From an uncultured Pseudomonas sp. (lineage in GTDB: Bacteria > Pseudomonadota > Gammaproteobacteria > Pseudomonadales > Pseudomonadaceae), in assembly GCA_937863915.1 (NCBI GenBank), contig CALMID010000280.1:1-6413 (forward strand): a stretch of DNA of 6,413 nt. Direction: 5' to 3'. Shown here one piece after another: positions 1 through 5,927 of this stretch. The notes below the pieces were generated by a model. The model was not told where the DNA came from and did no database searches. It saw only the letters and a list, made by a program, of their open reading frames with translations. Position 1 is the stretch's first letter; the number at the start of each line of letters is the position of its first letter. The translations under genes were made by a program, and so were the position numbers.

Positions 1-377
1 CCGGCGGCGAGCTGTCACGCATCAGCCTGGCCATCCAGGTGATCACCGCACAAACCTCGCGCGTGCCCACCCTGGTATTCGATGAAGTCGACGTAGGCAT
101 TGGCGGCCCCACAGCCGAAGTGGTCGGCCAGTTGCTGCGCAGGCTCGGCGAGCGCGGCCAGGTACTCACTGTCACTCACCTGCCGCAGGTCGCTGCCCAG
201 GGTCACCAGCATCTATTCGTGCACAAGCAGCGCGGCAGTGAGGAAACCCGCACCGCCGTCGCCACACTGGACGCCGAACAGCGCATCGAGGAAGTGGCAC
301 GCATGCTCGGCGGCCTCGATCTGACCGAAGAATCCCTCGCTCACGCCCGTAAAATGCTGGCGGCCAGCTGCGCCTGA
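1..377 (+). CDS. recN: DNA repair protein RecN, C-terminal part (5' truncated by window edge)
   Basis: RecN is an SMC-like ATPase that acts early in recombinational repair of DNA double-strand breaks in the cytoplasm. Only the last 124 codons are present, read in the frame starting at base 3; bases 1-2 end an upstream codon. The visible part is the C-terminal half of the split ATPase head. The ABC signature GGELSR is at residues 1-6 of the fragment. Walker B with its catalytic acid is LVFDEVD (residues 24-30, D27/E28), followed by the GIGG turn, and the switch histidine is in VTHLPQVA (H59). The TGA stop is at 375-377. Order and spacing of these motifs are normal, so truncation is only due to the window edge. 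A hairpin follows 17 bp after the stop, and fur converges from the other side. Other SMC-type proteins are possible in principle, but the [12 protein letters not shown] motif and the neighbourhood (fur, omlA, smpB) point to RecN. Confidence 0.95.
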   Translation, partial: GGELSRISLAIQVITAQTSRVPTLVFDEVDVGIGGPTAEVVGQLLRRLGERGQVLTVTHLPQVAAQGHQHLFVHKQRGSEETRTAVATLDAEQRIEEVARMLGGLDLTEESLAHARKMLAASCA

Positions 378-394
378 ACTGCGCCGCTAAATGC

Positions 395-421
395 AGAACG
401 GCGACCCTGGGTCGCCGTTCT
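395..421. terminator. Hairpin between convergent recN and fur, probable bidirectional terminator
   Basis: A 12-bp perfect stem (395-406 with 410-421) closes a 3-nt loop. It sits 17 bp after the recN stop and 18 bp after the fur stop on the other strand. The + strand is followed by a poor T-tract (TTGCTT) and the - strand by none, so intrinsic termination may be incomplete in both directions. The position between two converging genes is the main argument. Confidence 0.7.
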
Positions 422-439
422 TGCTTATACAGAGAGTAA

Positions 440-844
440 TTAACTCTTCTTGCGCACGTACAGCACCAGGTTGTGATCGACCAGCTCGAATCCGTGCTCG
501 GCGACGATTTCCTTCTGCCGTTTCTCGATCGCCGGATCGATGAACTCGATCACTTCGCCGGTATCAACGCACACCATGTGATCATGATGGCCGCCATCGG
601 CCAGCTCGAAAACCGCATGGCCGCCGTCGAAGTTATGCCGTACCACCAGACCTGCCGCCTCGAACTGGGTCAGCACGCGATAGACGGTCGCCAGGCCAAC
701 ATCCTCGCCCGCCTCCATCAACGCCTTGTAGACATCTTCGGCACTCATGTGACGCAGACCGGCAGAGTCCAACATCTGCAGGATCTTGACCCGTGGCAGG
801 GTCACTTTGAGGCCGGCTTTGCGCAGTTCGCTATTTTCTACCAT
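440..844 (-). CDS. fur: Ferric uptake regulator Fur
   Basis: Fur is the cytoplasmic dimeric metalloregulator that, loaded with Fe(II), binds Fur boxes and represses iron acquisition genes. The 134-residue length equals that of known Pseudomonas Fur. The N-terminal winged helix (about residues 1-83) holds the recognition helix region [16 protein letters not shown] (50-65), and the rest is the dimerisation domain with HHDHMVC (86-92). Ligands described for P. aeruginosa Fur are all present: H86, D88, E107, H124 for one site and H32, E80, H89, E100 for the other. Only one cysteine exists (C92), followed by VDT instead of the second Cys of the E. coli CxxC zinc site, which is typical of Pseudomonas. 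The ATG at 842-844 gives the conserved start [18 protein letters not shown]. The gene is divergent from omlA and convergent with recN. No clear Fur box is visible upstream, so strong autoregulation is not supported by sequence. Confidence 0.98.
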   Translation of the reverse strand: MVENSELRKAGLKVTLPRVKILQMLDSAGLRHMSAEDVYKALMEAGEDVGLATVYRVLTQFEAAGLVVRHNFDGGHAVFELADGGHHDHMVCVDTGEVIEFIDPAIEKRQKEIVAEHGFELVDHNLVLYVRKKS

Positions 845-939
845 GGTCAGCTTTCTCGGCTGGAGTGCTTCGCAGCACTCCGCAATGCGGGTATCATCGG
901 GATTTTTCGTGGCCCCAAGATAGTGGAAGTCGCCCCTTG
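845..939. promoter_or_regulatory. Divergent fur / omlA intergenic promoter region
   Basis: These 95 bp separate the fur start (-) from the omlA start (+) and must hold, or overlap, promoters for both; divergent fur and omlA transcription is known in P. aeruginosa. I could not assign convincing -35/-10 pairs. GATAGT at 919-924 is a weak -10 candidate for omlA. The omlA ribosome binding site GGAAG lies at 925-929, 10 nt before its ATG. The region also contains a perfect hairpin at 862-881. Confidence 0.6.
862..881 (-). promoter_or_regulatory. Hairpin with GCGA tetraloop in the fur leader
   Basis: A perfect 8-bp inverted repeat (862-869 with 874-881) has a 4-nt loop that reads GCGA on the - strand, a GNRA tetraloop. 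It lies 17 bp upstream of the fur ATG, so any transcript starting further upstream carries it in the 5' leader. No T-run follows, so it is not an obvious terminator. A role in mRNA stability or translation of fur is inference; it could also be a protein-binding dyad affecting either divergent gene. Confidence 0.45.
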
Positions 940-1464
940 ATGCAAAAAGCCAAGCTCATGCTGACCAGTCTCACCCTTGTCGGGCTCGCCGCACTTGCCG
1001 GCTGTTCTTTTCCCGGGGTGTACAAAATCGACATCCAGCAGGGCAACGTCGTAACGCAGGACATGATAGACCAGCTCAAGCCCGGAATGACCCGACGGCA
1101 AGTGCGGTTTATCATGGGTAACCCGCTGATTACCGACACTTTCCACGCCAATCGCTGGGATTATCTGTACAGCATCCAGCCCGGCGGCGGACAACGCCAG
1201 CAGGAACGCGTCAGCCTGATCTTCAATAACGATCAATTGGCTGGCCTGTCCGGTGACTTCATGCCCGGTGTTTCCCGTGACGACGAAATCCGCGGCAGCG
1301 GCAGTGAAACCCGCGTCACGCCATCCGACAGCAGCAAGCCGCAAAGCGAACTCATCGAGCGCGCAGCCCCTGGCTCACTGGAAGAACAGATCCAGCAGGA
1401 AGTCGACAGCGTGGAAGCCATTCCAGTGCCGACCCCGGAACCGCTGGAGCCCATGCCCGAGTAA
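940..1464 (+). CDS. omlA: Outer-membrane lipoprotein OmlA / BamE, subunit of the BAM complex
   Basis: BamE is a small lipoprotein of the beta-barrel assembly machinery that folds outer-membrane proteins. The predicted product has 174 residues. A lipoprotein signal peptide (1-21) ends in the lipobox LAGC with C22 as the acylated residue; Ser follows it, which fits sorting to the outer membrane. The BamE core spans about 26-105, with YKIDIQQGN (28-36), [18 protein letters not shown] (46-63) and the [10 protein letters not shown] segment (68-77) matching the family. Residues about 106-174 form a low-complexity tail rich in Glu, Ser and Pro that E. coli BamE lacks but Pseudomonas OmlA has. The ATG at 940 was chosen because it gives a proper signal peptide and has GGAAG 10 nt upstream; an earlier in-frame start (865) would add 25 residues that break the signal sequence. 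It is divergent from fur and ends at a strong terminator. Confidence 0.95.
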   Translation: MQKAKLMLTSLTLVGLAALAGCSFPGVYKIDIQQGNVVTQDMIDQLKPGMTRRQVRFIMGNPLITDTFHANRWDYLYSIQPGGGQRQQERVSLIFNNDQLAGLSGDFMPGVSRDDEIRGSGSETRVTPSDSSKPQSELIERAAPGSLEEQIQQEVDSVEAIPVPTPEPLEPMPE

Positions 1465-1476
1465 TTCGGCAATCAG

Positions 1477-1505
1477 AAAAAGCCCGGCAAGTGCCGGGCT
1501 TTTTT
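1477..1505. terminator. Bidirectional rho-independent terminator between omlA and rnfH
   Basis: A GC-rich 8-bp stem (1481-1488 with 1493-1500) and short AAGT loop is followed by six T on the + strand and preceded by a run of five A, which becomes a U-run on the - strand. It therefore can stop omlA transcripts rightwards and the ratA-rnfH transcript leftwards. It begins 12 bp after the omlA stop and ends 11 bp before the rnfH stop. Confidence 0.93.
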
Positions 1506-1516
1506 GTGCGTATCAC

Positions 1517-1843
1517 TCACACACCGGTGTTTTCGTCGGCCTGTTTAGCTTGAGCCGCCTTGGCCGCGCGCTGCTTGCGCACCTCCTTGGGGTCGGCAAT
1601 CAGCGGCCGGTAAATCTCCACCCGCTCGCCCTCCTCGATCACACGCTCATCCGGCTTACTGACCTCCTTGCCGAAAATCCCCAGCGGCGCAGCTGCCAGA
1701 TCGAGCCCCGGGAAAAAAGCCTCCATCCCCGAGCGCAACGCCACCTCACGCACCGTGGTGCCACGCGGCACACTGAGGCTCAGTAGCTTCTGTTTGTCCG
1801 CCAGGGCATAGACTACCTCGACAACCAGCGTCTGCTTATCCAT
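1517..1843 (-). CDS. rnfH: RnfH family ubiquitin-like protein
   Basis: RnfH proteins are small beta-grasp (ubiquitin-like) proteins usually encoded next to ratA; their biochemical role is unsettled, and the name comes from linkage to an rnf cluster in other bacteria. The product has 108 residues. Family motifs are VEVVYAL (8-13 region), a G-x-T-V segment (28-31), GIFGK (55-59) and the C-terminal signature VEIYRPLIADPKEVRKQRA (75-93), followed by an Ala/Lys tail. The start at 1841-1843 was chosen because it places VVEVVYAL near the N-terminus as in the family; a longer start at 1873 is possible but adds ten atypical residues. Its ATGGATAA start overlaps the last 8 bases of ratA, which suggests translational coupling. 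It is the second gene of a ratA-rnfH operon and is followed by the bidirectional terminator. Confidence 0.92.
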   Translation of the reverse strand: MDKQTLVVEVVYALADKQKLLSLSVPRGTTVREVALRSGMEAFFPGLDLAAAPLGIFGKEVSKPDERVIEEGERVEIYRPLIADPKEVRKQRAAKAAQAKQADENTGV

Positions 1844-2270
1844 GAAGTTGCTTCGCCCTCTGACAAAAAGCATCGACCAGGGTATTGGCGGCCTGGGTGA
1901 ACAGTGGCCCCAGCGTAGCTTTGACCAAAGGCCCGGCGTAATCGAAGGTCAGGTCGAGACTGATCTTGCAGGCCTTGTCGCCCAGGGCCTTGAACTGCCA
2001 GACACCATGCAACTGACTGAACGGCCCCTCTTCGAGGTTCATCTCGATACTGGCCCCCGGCGTCAGGGTGTTGCGGGTGACAAAGCGCTGACTGATGCTG
2101 CCCTTGGCCACCGTAAGCCCGGCCCGCATCAGTTCGGGCGTTTCTTCCAGCACCGAGGCAGCGGCGCACCAGGGCAGAAACTCCGGATACCGCGCCACAT
2201 CGTTGACCAACGCATACAGGGCCTGCGCCGGAAAGGGCAACAAGGCCGAACGCTGGATATGGGTACTCAT
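1836..2270 (-). CDS. ratA: RatA / COQ10-type START-domain protein
   Basis: The 144-residue protein belongs to the SRPBCC (START-like) family of Coq10/RatA. Eukaryotic Coq10 binds ubiquinone and supports respiration. E. coli RatA was described as a ribosome-associated toxin blocking 70S formation, though a ubiquinone-related role has also been argued. Visible features are the N-terminal strand and helix IQRSALLPFPAQALYALV (5-22), the highly conserved VARYPEFLPWC (25-35), EGPFSQLHGVWQF (81-93) and the long C-terminal helix (about 115-141) that closes the hydrophobic pocket. Start: ATG at 2268-2270 has a purine-rich GGAAGAAG stretch about 8 nt upstream on the - strand. It is the first gene of a two-gene operon with rnfH and is divergent from smpB. 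The same ratA-rnfH / smpB arrangement occurs in E. coli. Identity of the family is firm; toxin function cannot be judged from sequence. Confidence 0.94.
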   Translation of the reverse strand: MSTHIQRSALLPFPAQALYALVNDVARYPEFLPWCAAASVLEETPELMRAGLTVAKGSISQRFVTRNTLTPGASIEMNLEEGPFSQLHGVWQFKALGDKACKISLDLTFDYAGPLVKATLGPLFTQAANTLVDAFCQRAKQLHG

Positions 2271-2298
2271 AATCTGACTTCTTCCGCCTGCGATTGAG

Positions 2299-2327
2299 CG
2301 CCACGACGCTTCTGAAGGCGCGTGGCG
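2299..2327. repeat. Inverted repeat in the ratA-smpB intergenic region
   Basis: A 7-bp perfect arm pair (2299-2305 with 2321-2327) continues inwards after a bulged A2306 with 2307-2311 against 2316-2320 (one G-U pair), leaving a 4-nt loop. It lies about 29 bp upstream of ratA on the - strand and more than 90 bp upstream of smpB. No T-run follows on either strand, so it is not a classical terminator. It could structure the ratA leader or be an operator. Confidence 0.4.
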
Positions 2328-2404
2328 AGATGTGCGCGGGAATTGTCGGAGATATCGGCTCGCCCCTCAAGCACGGCGGCATGGCGGAGCGCCCTCGGCG
2401 TCCT

Positions 2405-2410
2405 TATAAT
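2405..2410 (+). promoter_or_regulatory. Consensus -10 (TATAAT) just upstream of smpB
   Basis: A perfect TATAAT sits with its last base 9 nt before the smpB ATG. Normal initiation 6-8 nt downstream would start the mRNA only about 2-4 nt before the start codon. The -35 region at 17-bp spacing (2382-2387, TGGCGG) is weak. No Shine-Dalgarno sequence is visible between this box and the ATG, consistent with an almost leaderless message if the box is used. Confidence 0.5.
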
Positions 2411-2419
2411 GCCGCCCCT

Positions 2420-2896
2420 ATGGCTAAGCAAAAGAAACACCCCGAAGGCACCATCGCGCAGAACAAGAAGGCGCTGCACGACTATTTCATCGAGCACCGC
2501 TTCGAGGCGGGTCTCGCCCTGTCCGGCTGGGAAGTGAAAAGCCTGCGCGCCGGCAAGGCACAGCTGGTCGACAGCTATGTCCTGCTCAAGGATGGTGAAG
2601 CCTGGCTGCTGGGCAGCCACATCACCCCGCTGACGACTGCCAGCACTCACGTGATCGCCGATCCGCTGCGCACCCGCAAACTGCTGCTGCACAAGCGCGA
2701 GCTGGGCAAGCTGTTTGGCGCCGTGCAGCAGAAGGGCTATGCCTGCGTCTGCCTGAAGCTGTACTGGAAGAAGCACCTGATCAAGTGCGAAATTGCCCTG
2801 GCCAAGGGCAAGAAGGAATTCGACAAGCGCGACGTGGAAAAGGAACGCGACTCCAACCGCGAGATCCAGCGCGCCGTCCGCCACGAACAGCGCTAA
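2420..2896 (+). CDS. smpB: SsrA-binding protein SmpB
   Basis: SmpB binds the tRNA-like domain of tmRNA, brings it to stalled ribosomes, and places its C-terminal tail in the decoding centre and mRNA channel to license trans-translation. The product has 158 residues, close to the 160 of E. coli. The oligonucleotide-binding barrel contains [20 protein letters not shown] (15-34), [19 protein letters not shown] (36-54), the [10 protein letters not shown] segment (68-77) and [15 protein letters not shown] (81-95). The basic tail has [17 protein letters not shown] (128-144), where a Phe (134) occupies the position of E. coli His136. The start [17 protein letters not shown] is the conserved one; upstream in-frame ATGs at 2294 and 2381 give non-conserved extensions. 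Its RNA partner ssrA lies about 3 kb downstream on the same strand, separated by the kinase. No Shine-Dalgarno is visible. Confidence 0.98.
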   Translation: MAKQKKHPEGTIAQNKKALHDYFIEHRFEAGLALSGWEVKSLRAGKAQLVDSYVLLKDGEAWLLGSHITPLTTASTHVIADPLRTRKLLLHKRELGKLFGAVQQKGYACVCLKLYWKKHLIKCEIALAKGKKEFDKRDVEKERDSNREIQRAVRHEQR

Positions 2897-2897
2897 G

Positions 2898-2928
2898 GCG
2901 CCAGCTGCCTCAGAGCAACTGCTGGCGC
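2898..2928. terminator. Dyad at the convergent smpB / kinase 3' ends, possible terminator
   Basis: An 8-bp GC-rich stem (2898-2905 with 2921-2928) has a 15-nt interior that can itself pair partially. It begins 1 bp after the smpB stop and overlaps the last codons and stop of the kinase. Neither side has a T-run, so if it terminates at all it is likely weak or needs other factors. It is the only candidate in the 13-bp gap between the two stops. Confidence 0.35.
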
Positions 2929-5789
2929 ACCTGTTCGCGTAGCCGCTGCAAGTCCAGCGGCTTGACCAGGCAACCCACCGCACCTCGCGCCAGCGCCTCG
3001 CTAAACACTCGCTCATCTGCAACCGCGCTGACCACCAGAACGGGCACGCGCCGATCACGCAGCTCGTCGAGCAGCTCCAGACCACTGCCATCCGGCAGGT
3101 CGATATCCAGCAACAGCAAAGCCGGCAGTCCTTGCGCCAGATACTCTCGCGCCAGACGCAGAGTGCTCGCGCCCCGCACATCCGCCAGGCCACGCAACGC
3201 CTCCTGCACCACCTTCAGACTGGCCGGATGATCCTCGACACACAAGAGCTGCGGACGCGCCGCTGCCAGCGGCGGAACCGGATCTTCGCTGCCGACCGCA
3301 GTGGGCGCAGACACCCGCGGCAACTCGATCCAGAAACGACACCCCTGCCCCGGCGCACTGCGCACGCCCACCTGCCCGCCCATCAGCAGCGCCAGCTCGC
3401 GGCAGAGCACCAAGCCGATGCCAGTGCCGGGGGTATTCGAGTTCTCTCGCCCCAGACGCTGGAAGGGCTGAAACAGCTGTTGCTGCTGCGCAGCTGTCAG
3501 CCCCGGCCCCTGATCTTCCACCCACAGGCGGATGAACTCCGCGCCCAGGTCGACACCCAGGCGCACCTCGCCCCCGTCAGTGTTGTACTTGAGCGCGTTG
3601 GACAACAGATTGACCAAAACCTGACGCAGACGGCGACTGTCCGCCTGCACATACAGATCACCGGCCACCGGCTCCAGCAACAGTCGCATGCACCGAGACT
3701 GCACCTCTGGCTGAATCAACTCGGCACAGCTGCGCAGCATCTCCGCCACGCTGACAGCCTCGACCAGTAGTTGCTGACGGCCGTATTCCAGGCTCGACAG
3801 ATCGAGGATGTCATCGACCAGCGAGGTCAGGTGCTGGCTGGCCACGATGATCTCGCGTGCATAGCCACGCGGCAGCTCAAGCCCCTCGCGGCTTTCACAC
3901 TCCAGCTCGATCAGCTGGGCAAAACCATTGATGGCATTGAGCGGTGTGCGCAGCTCATGACTCATGCTCGACAGGAAGCGACTTTTGGCCTGGCTGGCCG
4001 CCTGCGCCTGCGCACTTGCCGTGCGCAACTCCTCCTCCACCGCCTTGAGTCTGGAGACATCCATATGCGTACCGCTGATACGCAACGCCTGTCCGCGCTC
4101 GTCACGCTCAATCACACGGCCGCGGCTGAGCAGCCAGGCGTACTGCCCCTGGGCATCGGCGAAGCGATATTCAGCATCGAAGGCACCACCCTGCACGATC
4201 AGACGCTGGCGCAGCTGCCGAACACGCTCACGGTCTTGAGGATGAATGCGCTCGTTGAACTGCCGCAGCGGCAAACGCCCTTCCGGCAGCCCAAAACGAC
4301 GAATGAAACGGCCGCTGATCTGCATGCTCTGCTGGACCACATCGACATCCCAGATGCTCTCAGTCGTACCTTCCAGCACCACCTGCAAATGCTGCTGCGC
4401 CTTCCAGCGCTCATGCTCGCTATCCGCCAGATGCGTGCCCGTCTGCACCACAGCCTGCGCCATATCCTCCAGCTCGCTGATGCTCGAATGCTGCATCGAC
4501 GGCTGGTAGTTGCCCTCGCCGATCTGCCGCATCATCGCCATCACCCCGCTGATGGGATCTGCCAGGAAATGGCTCAAACGCCGCGCGCGCAGCCACATCA
4601 GGGCAAAGAACACCACGTAGAAAGCCACCAGACCCGCAATCAGCCAGTAGCCCAGATTCAGATAGCGTTGCGCCAGACTGTTGGTCTGGGCAAACACCCG
4701 ATCCTCATCCATAACCATCAGCAGGCGCCAGCCGGTCTGCTCAATCTCGCTCCAGGCCACCAACTGCTGGCGTCCGCCGAGCAGCACCTCATCCACACCA
4801 CTGGTGGTACTGACCACGCGGCGGGCCAGCGGCTGCAAACTCAGATTAAGATCGAGACGGAAGTCCTCCGGCTTGAGCTGCTCGCGTCGCACCGCCTCGT
4901 CGTAGGAGTAATGCGTCAGCTCACGCAGGCCGAAATCAGCCTCACCCGCAGGCGGCAGGGCCAGAATGCGGCCGTCGCGACTGACCAGCATGGCGTAGCC
5001 GGACCACGGCACGCTCAAGCGACTGATCTGCTCAAGCAGCTTGCCCACGGTCAGGTCCAGGCCGGCGACACCCTCAAGAAAATCGCCGCGATACACGGGC
5101 GCAATCGCCGACATCATCCAGCCAAGCCCTGCCGGGTCCAGATAGACATCGGTCCACACCTCGCGCCGCGCCGGGTTGTGCCTGGCATCGGCGAGGTAAT
5201 AGAAGTTGTACTCGGGAATGACCATGTCATGCGGATACTGCTCGGGCGTCATGAAGAACGGCAGAATCCGGTTGTAACTGTCCCAGGTATTGAAATAGAT
5301 CGCCGATACCTGCGAGTTGGCCGAGCGGATCGATGCCATCAACGGATCGACCTGTGCCAGGCGCAATGCCTTGGCATGATCCTGCTGCGCAGGCGGCGTA
5401 CTGGCCGAATAAAACGATGCCGCGCGCCCCTCATCGCGAAGGCTGTAGAACACCCCGGAAGGCGTGATGGCATGCCGGGCAATCTCCAGCGGATCTGGCT
5501 GATAACGCCGATCCTGCAGGGCAATAGCAATAGCATCGCGATAGACCTGCAGGTGACTGATCAACCCACGCAACTGCCCGTCGATCACCCGCGCCTCACG
5601 CTGCACGGCCACATCCAGACTCTCCAGCGCCGTCTCATGCAAATGCTCGACCTGAGCATCACGGATCGCTCCGTTGGTCAGCAGATACACGGCAATCAGC
5701 ACCGACTCCACCAACACCAAAGGCACCAACGCACTCTGCACAAAGGCACGCCAAACCCAGCTAAAAAGCGGTTTGCGCTCAACAGCCAT
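2910..5789 (-). CDS. Hybrid sensor histidine kinase: dCache-type periplasmic sensor, HAMP, PAS, HisKA, HATPase, receiver
   Basis: Inner-membrane hybrid sensor kinase of 959 residues; I do not recognise a specific gene name or ligand. Order (from the ATG at 5789): first membrane segment about 18-40; large periplasmic region about 41-375 with a Cache-like core (WTDVYLDPAGLGWMMSAIAP, about 212-231, then GVAGLDLTV); second membrane segment about 377-400; HAMP-like linker about 401-455; PAS/PAC about 460-585; HisKA with SHELRTPLN and phospho-acceptor H611; HATPase with N-box NLLSNALKYN (727-736), DQGPG G1 box (759-763), LFQPF F-box and GTGIGL G2 box (788-793); C-terminal receiver with acidic pair E852/D853, phospho-acceptor D895, S921 and K943. 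There is no HPt or output domain, so a separate phosphotransfer partner is expected; none is encoded here. ATG 5789 has AGGA 7 nt upstream; GTG 5810 in frame would add 7 residues. It faces smpB and is divergent from ssrA. Near absence of TTA, CTA and TCA codons indicates a long-resident gene. Confidence 0.93.
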   Translation of the reverse strand: MAVERKPLFSWVWRAFVQSALVPLVLVESVLIAVYLLTNGAIRDAQVEHLHETALESLDVAVQREARVIDGQLRGLISHLQVYRDAIAIALQDRRYQPDPLEIARHAITPSGVFYSLRDEGRAASFYSASTPPAQQDHAKALRLAQVDPLMASIRSANSQVSAIYFNTWDSYNRILPFFMTPEQYPHDMVIPEYNFYYLADARHNPARREVWTDVYLDPAGLGWMMSAIAPVYRGDFLEGVAGLDLTVGKLLEQISRLSVPWSGYAMLVSRDGRILALPPAGEADFGLRELTHYSYDEAVRREQLKPEDFRLDLNLSLQPLARRVVSTTSGVDEVLLGGRQQLVAWSEIEQTGWRLLMVMDEDRVFAQTNSLAQRYLNLGYWLIAGLVAFYVVFFALMWLRARRLSHFLADPISGVMAMMRQIGEGNYQPSMQHSSISELEDMAQAVVQTGTHLADSEHERWKAQQHLQVVLEGTTESIWDVDVVQQSMQISGRFIRRFGLPEGRLPLRQFNERIHPQDRERVRQLRQRLIVQGGAFDAEYRFADAQGQYAWLLSRGRVIERDERGQALRISGTHMDVSRLKAVEEELRTASAQAQAASQAKSRFLSSMSHELRTPLNAINGFAQLIELECESREGLELPRGYAREIIVASQHLTSLVDDILDLSSLEYGRQQLLVEAVSVAEMLRSCAELIQPEVQSRCMRLLLEPVAGDLYVQADSRRLRQVLVNLLSNALKYNTDGGEVRLGVDLGAEFIRLWVEDQGPGLTAAQQQQLFQPFQRLGRENSNTPGTGIGLVLCRELALLMGGQVGVRSAPGQGCRFWIELPRVSAPTAVGSEDPVPPLAAARPQLLCVEDHPASLKVVQEALRGLADVRGASTLRLAREYLAQGLPALLLLDIDLPDGSGLELLDELRDRRVPVLVVSAVADERVFSEALARGAVGCLVKPLDLQRLREQVRQQLL

Positions 5790-5820
5790 ACGCCCATCCT
5801 GGCAGTGCACCGCGGCTCAT
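5779..5820 (-). CDS. Possible 13-codon upstream ORF overlapping the kinase start
   Basis: ATG at 5818-5820 on the - strand has a strong Shine-Dalgarno (GGAGGG, 5827-5832) at good spacing, better than that of the kinase itself. It reads MSRGALPGWAYGC and stops at 5779-5781, overlapping the kinase ATG by 11 bases in another frame. It may be a leader peptide that couples ribosomes onto the kinase start, or the Shine-Dalgarno may serve the in-frame GTG at 5810 at a long 16-nt spacing. There is no conservation evidence available here. Confidence 0.25.
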   Translation of the reverse strand: MSRGALPGWAYGC

Positions 5821-5848
5821 CGTGATCCCTCCAGCAACCTGAGGCGAT

Positions 5849-5897
5849 AGTGTATGACCTTCCGCTGGTCGACGCTGCGGAACCTTTGCCGTACACT
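5849..5897. promoter_or_regulatory. Divergent promoter region of the sensor kinase and ssrA
   Basis: For ssrA (+): -35 TCGACG (5869-5874), 17-bp spacer, -10 TACACT (5892-5897), each matching 4 of 6 consensus bases; this predicts a start near 5904 and a 5' precursor segment of about 24 nt before the mature tmRNA. On the - strand the same hexamer TACACT (5854 to 5849) is a -10 candidate for the kinase, with a poor -35. Between them an inverted repeat TTCCGC-N11-GCGGAA (5860-5882) is centred on the ssrA -35 and on a GTCGAC palindrome (5868-5873). Confidence 0.5.
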
Positions 5898-5927
5898 GCG
5901 CGTCGTACTACCAAGCACCACCGTTTT

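Noticed and set aside
845..939. A Fur box for fur or omlA autoregulation.
   Set aside because: No stretch resembles the GATAAT-type 19-bp palindrome closely enough; TATCATC at 892-898 is only a fragmentary match.
473..940. A 155-codon + strand frame antisense to fur.
   Set aside because: It is codon-aligned with fur, so the same rare-codon artefact explains it; Fur itself is unmistakable.
1517..2270. ratA-rnfH as a toxin-antitoxin system.
   Set aside because: The pair is conserved in core genomes, both families have housekeeping-type features, RatA is a Coq10-like lipid-binding fold, and an antitoxin role for RnfH is not supported by its sequence. I keep only family-level calls.
1842..2297. 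A 151-codon + strand frame antisense to ratA, and a 165-codon - strand frame (847-1344) antisense to omlA.
   Set aside because: Both are in codon register with the real genes and show no recognisable features.
3132..5825. A very long + strand open frame (684 codons from 3771, preceded in the same frame by 212 codons) antisense to the kinase.
   Set aside because: Its codons are in exact register with the kinase codons, so stops can arise only from sense TTA, CTA or TCA, which are rare in this GC-rich genome. The translation is rich in His, Arg and Gln without any domain, and the kinase on the other strand has complete catalytic motifs.
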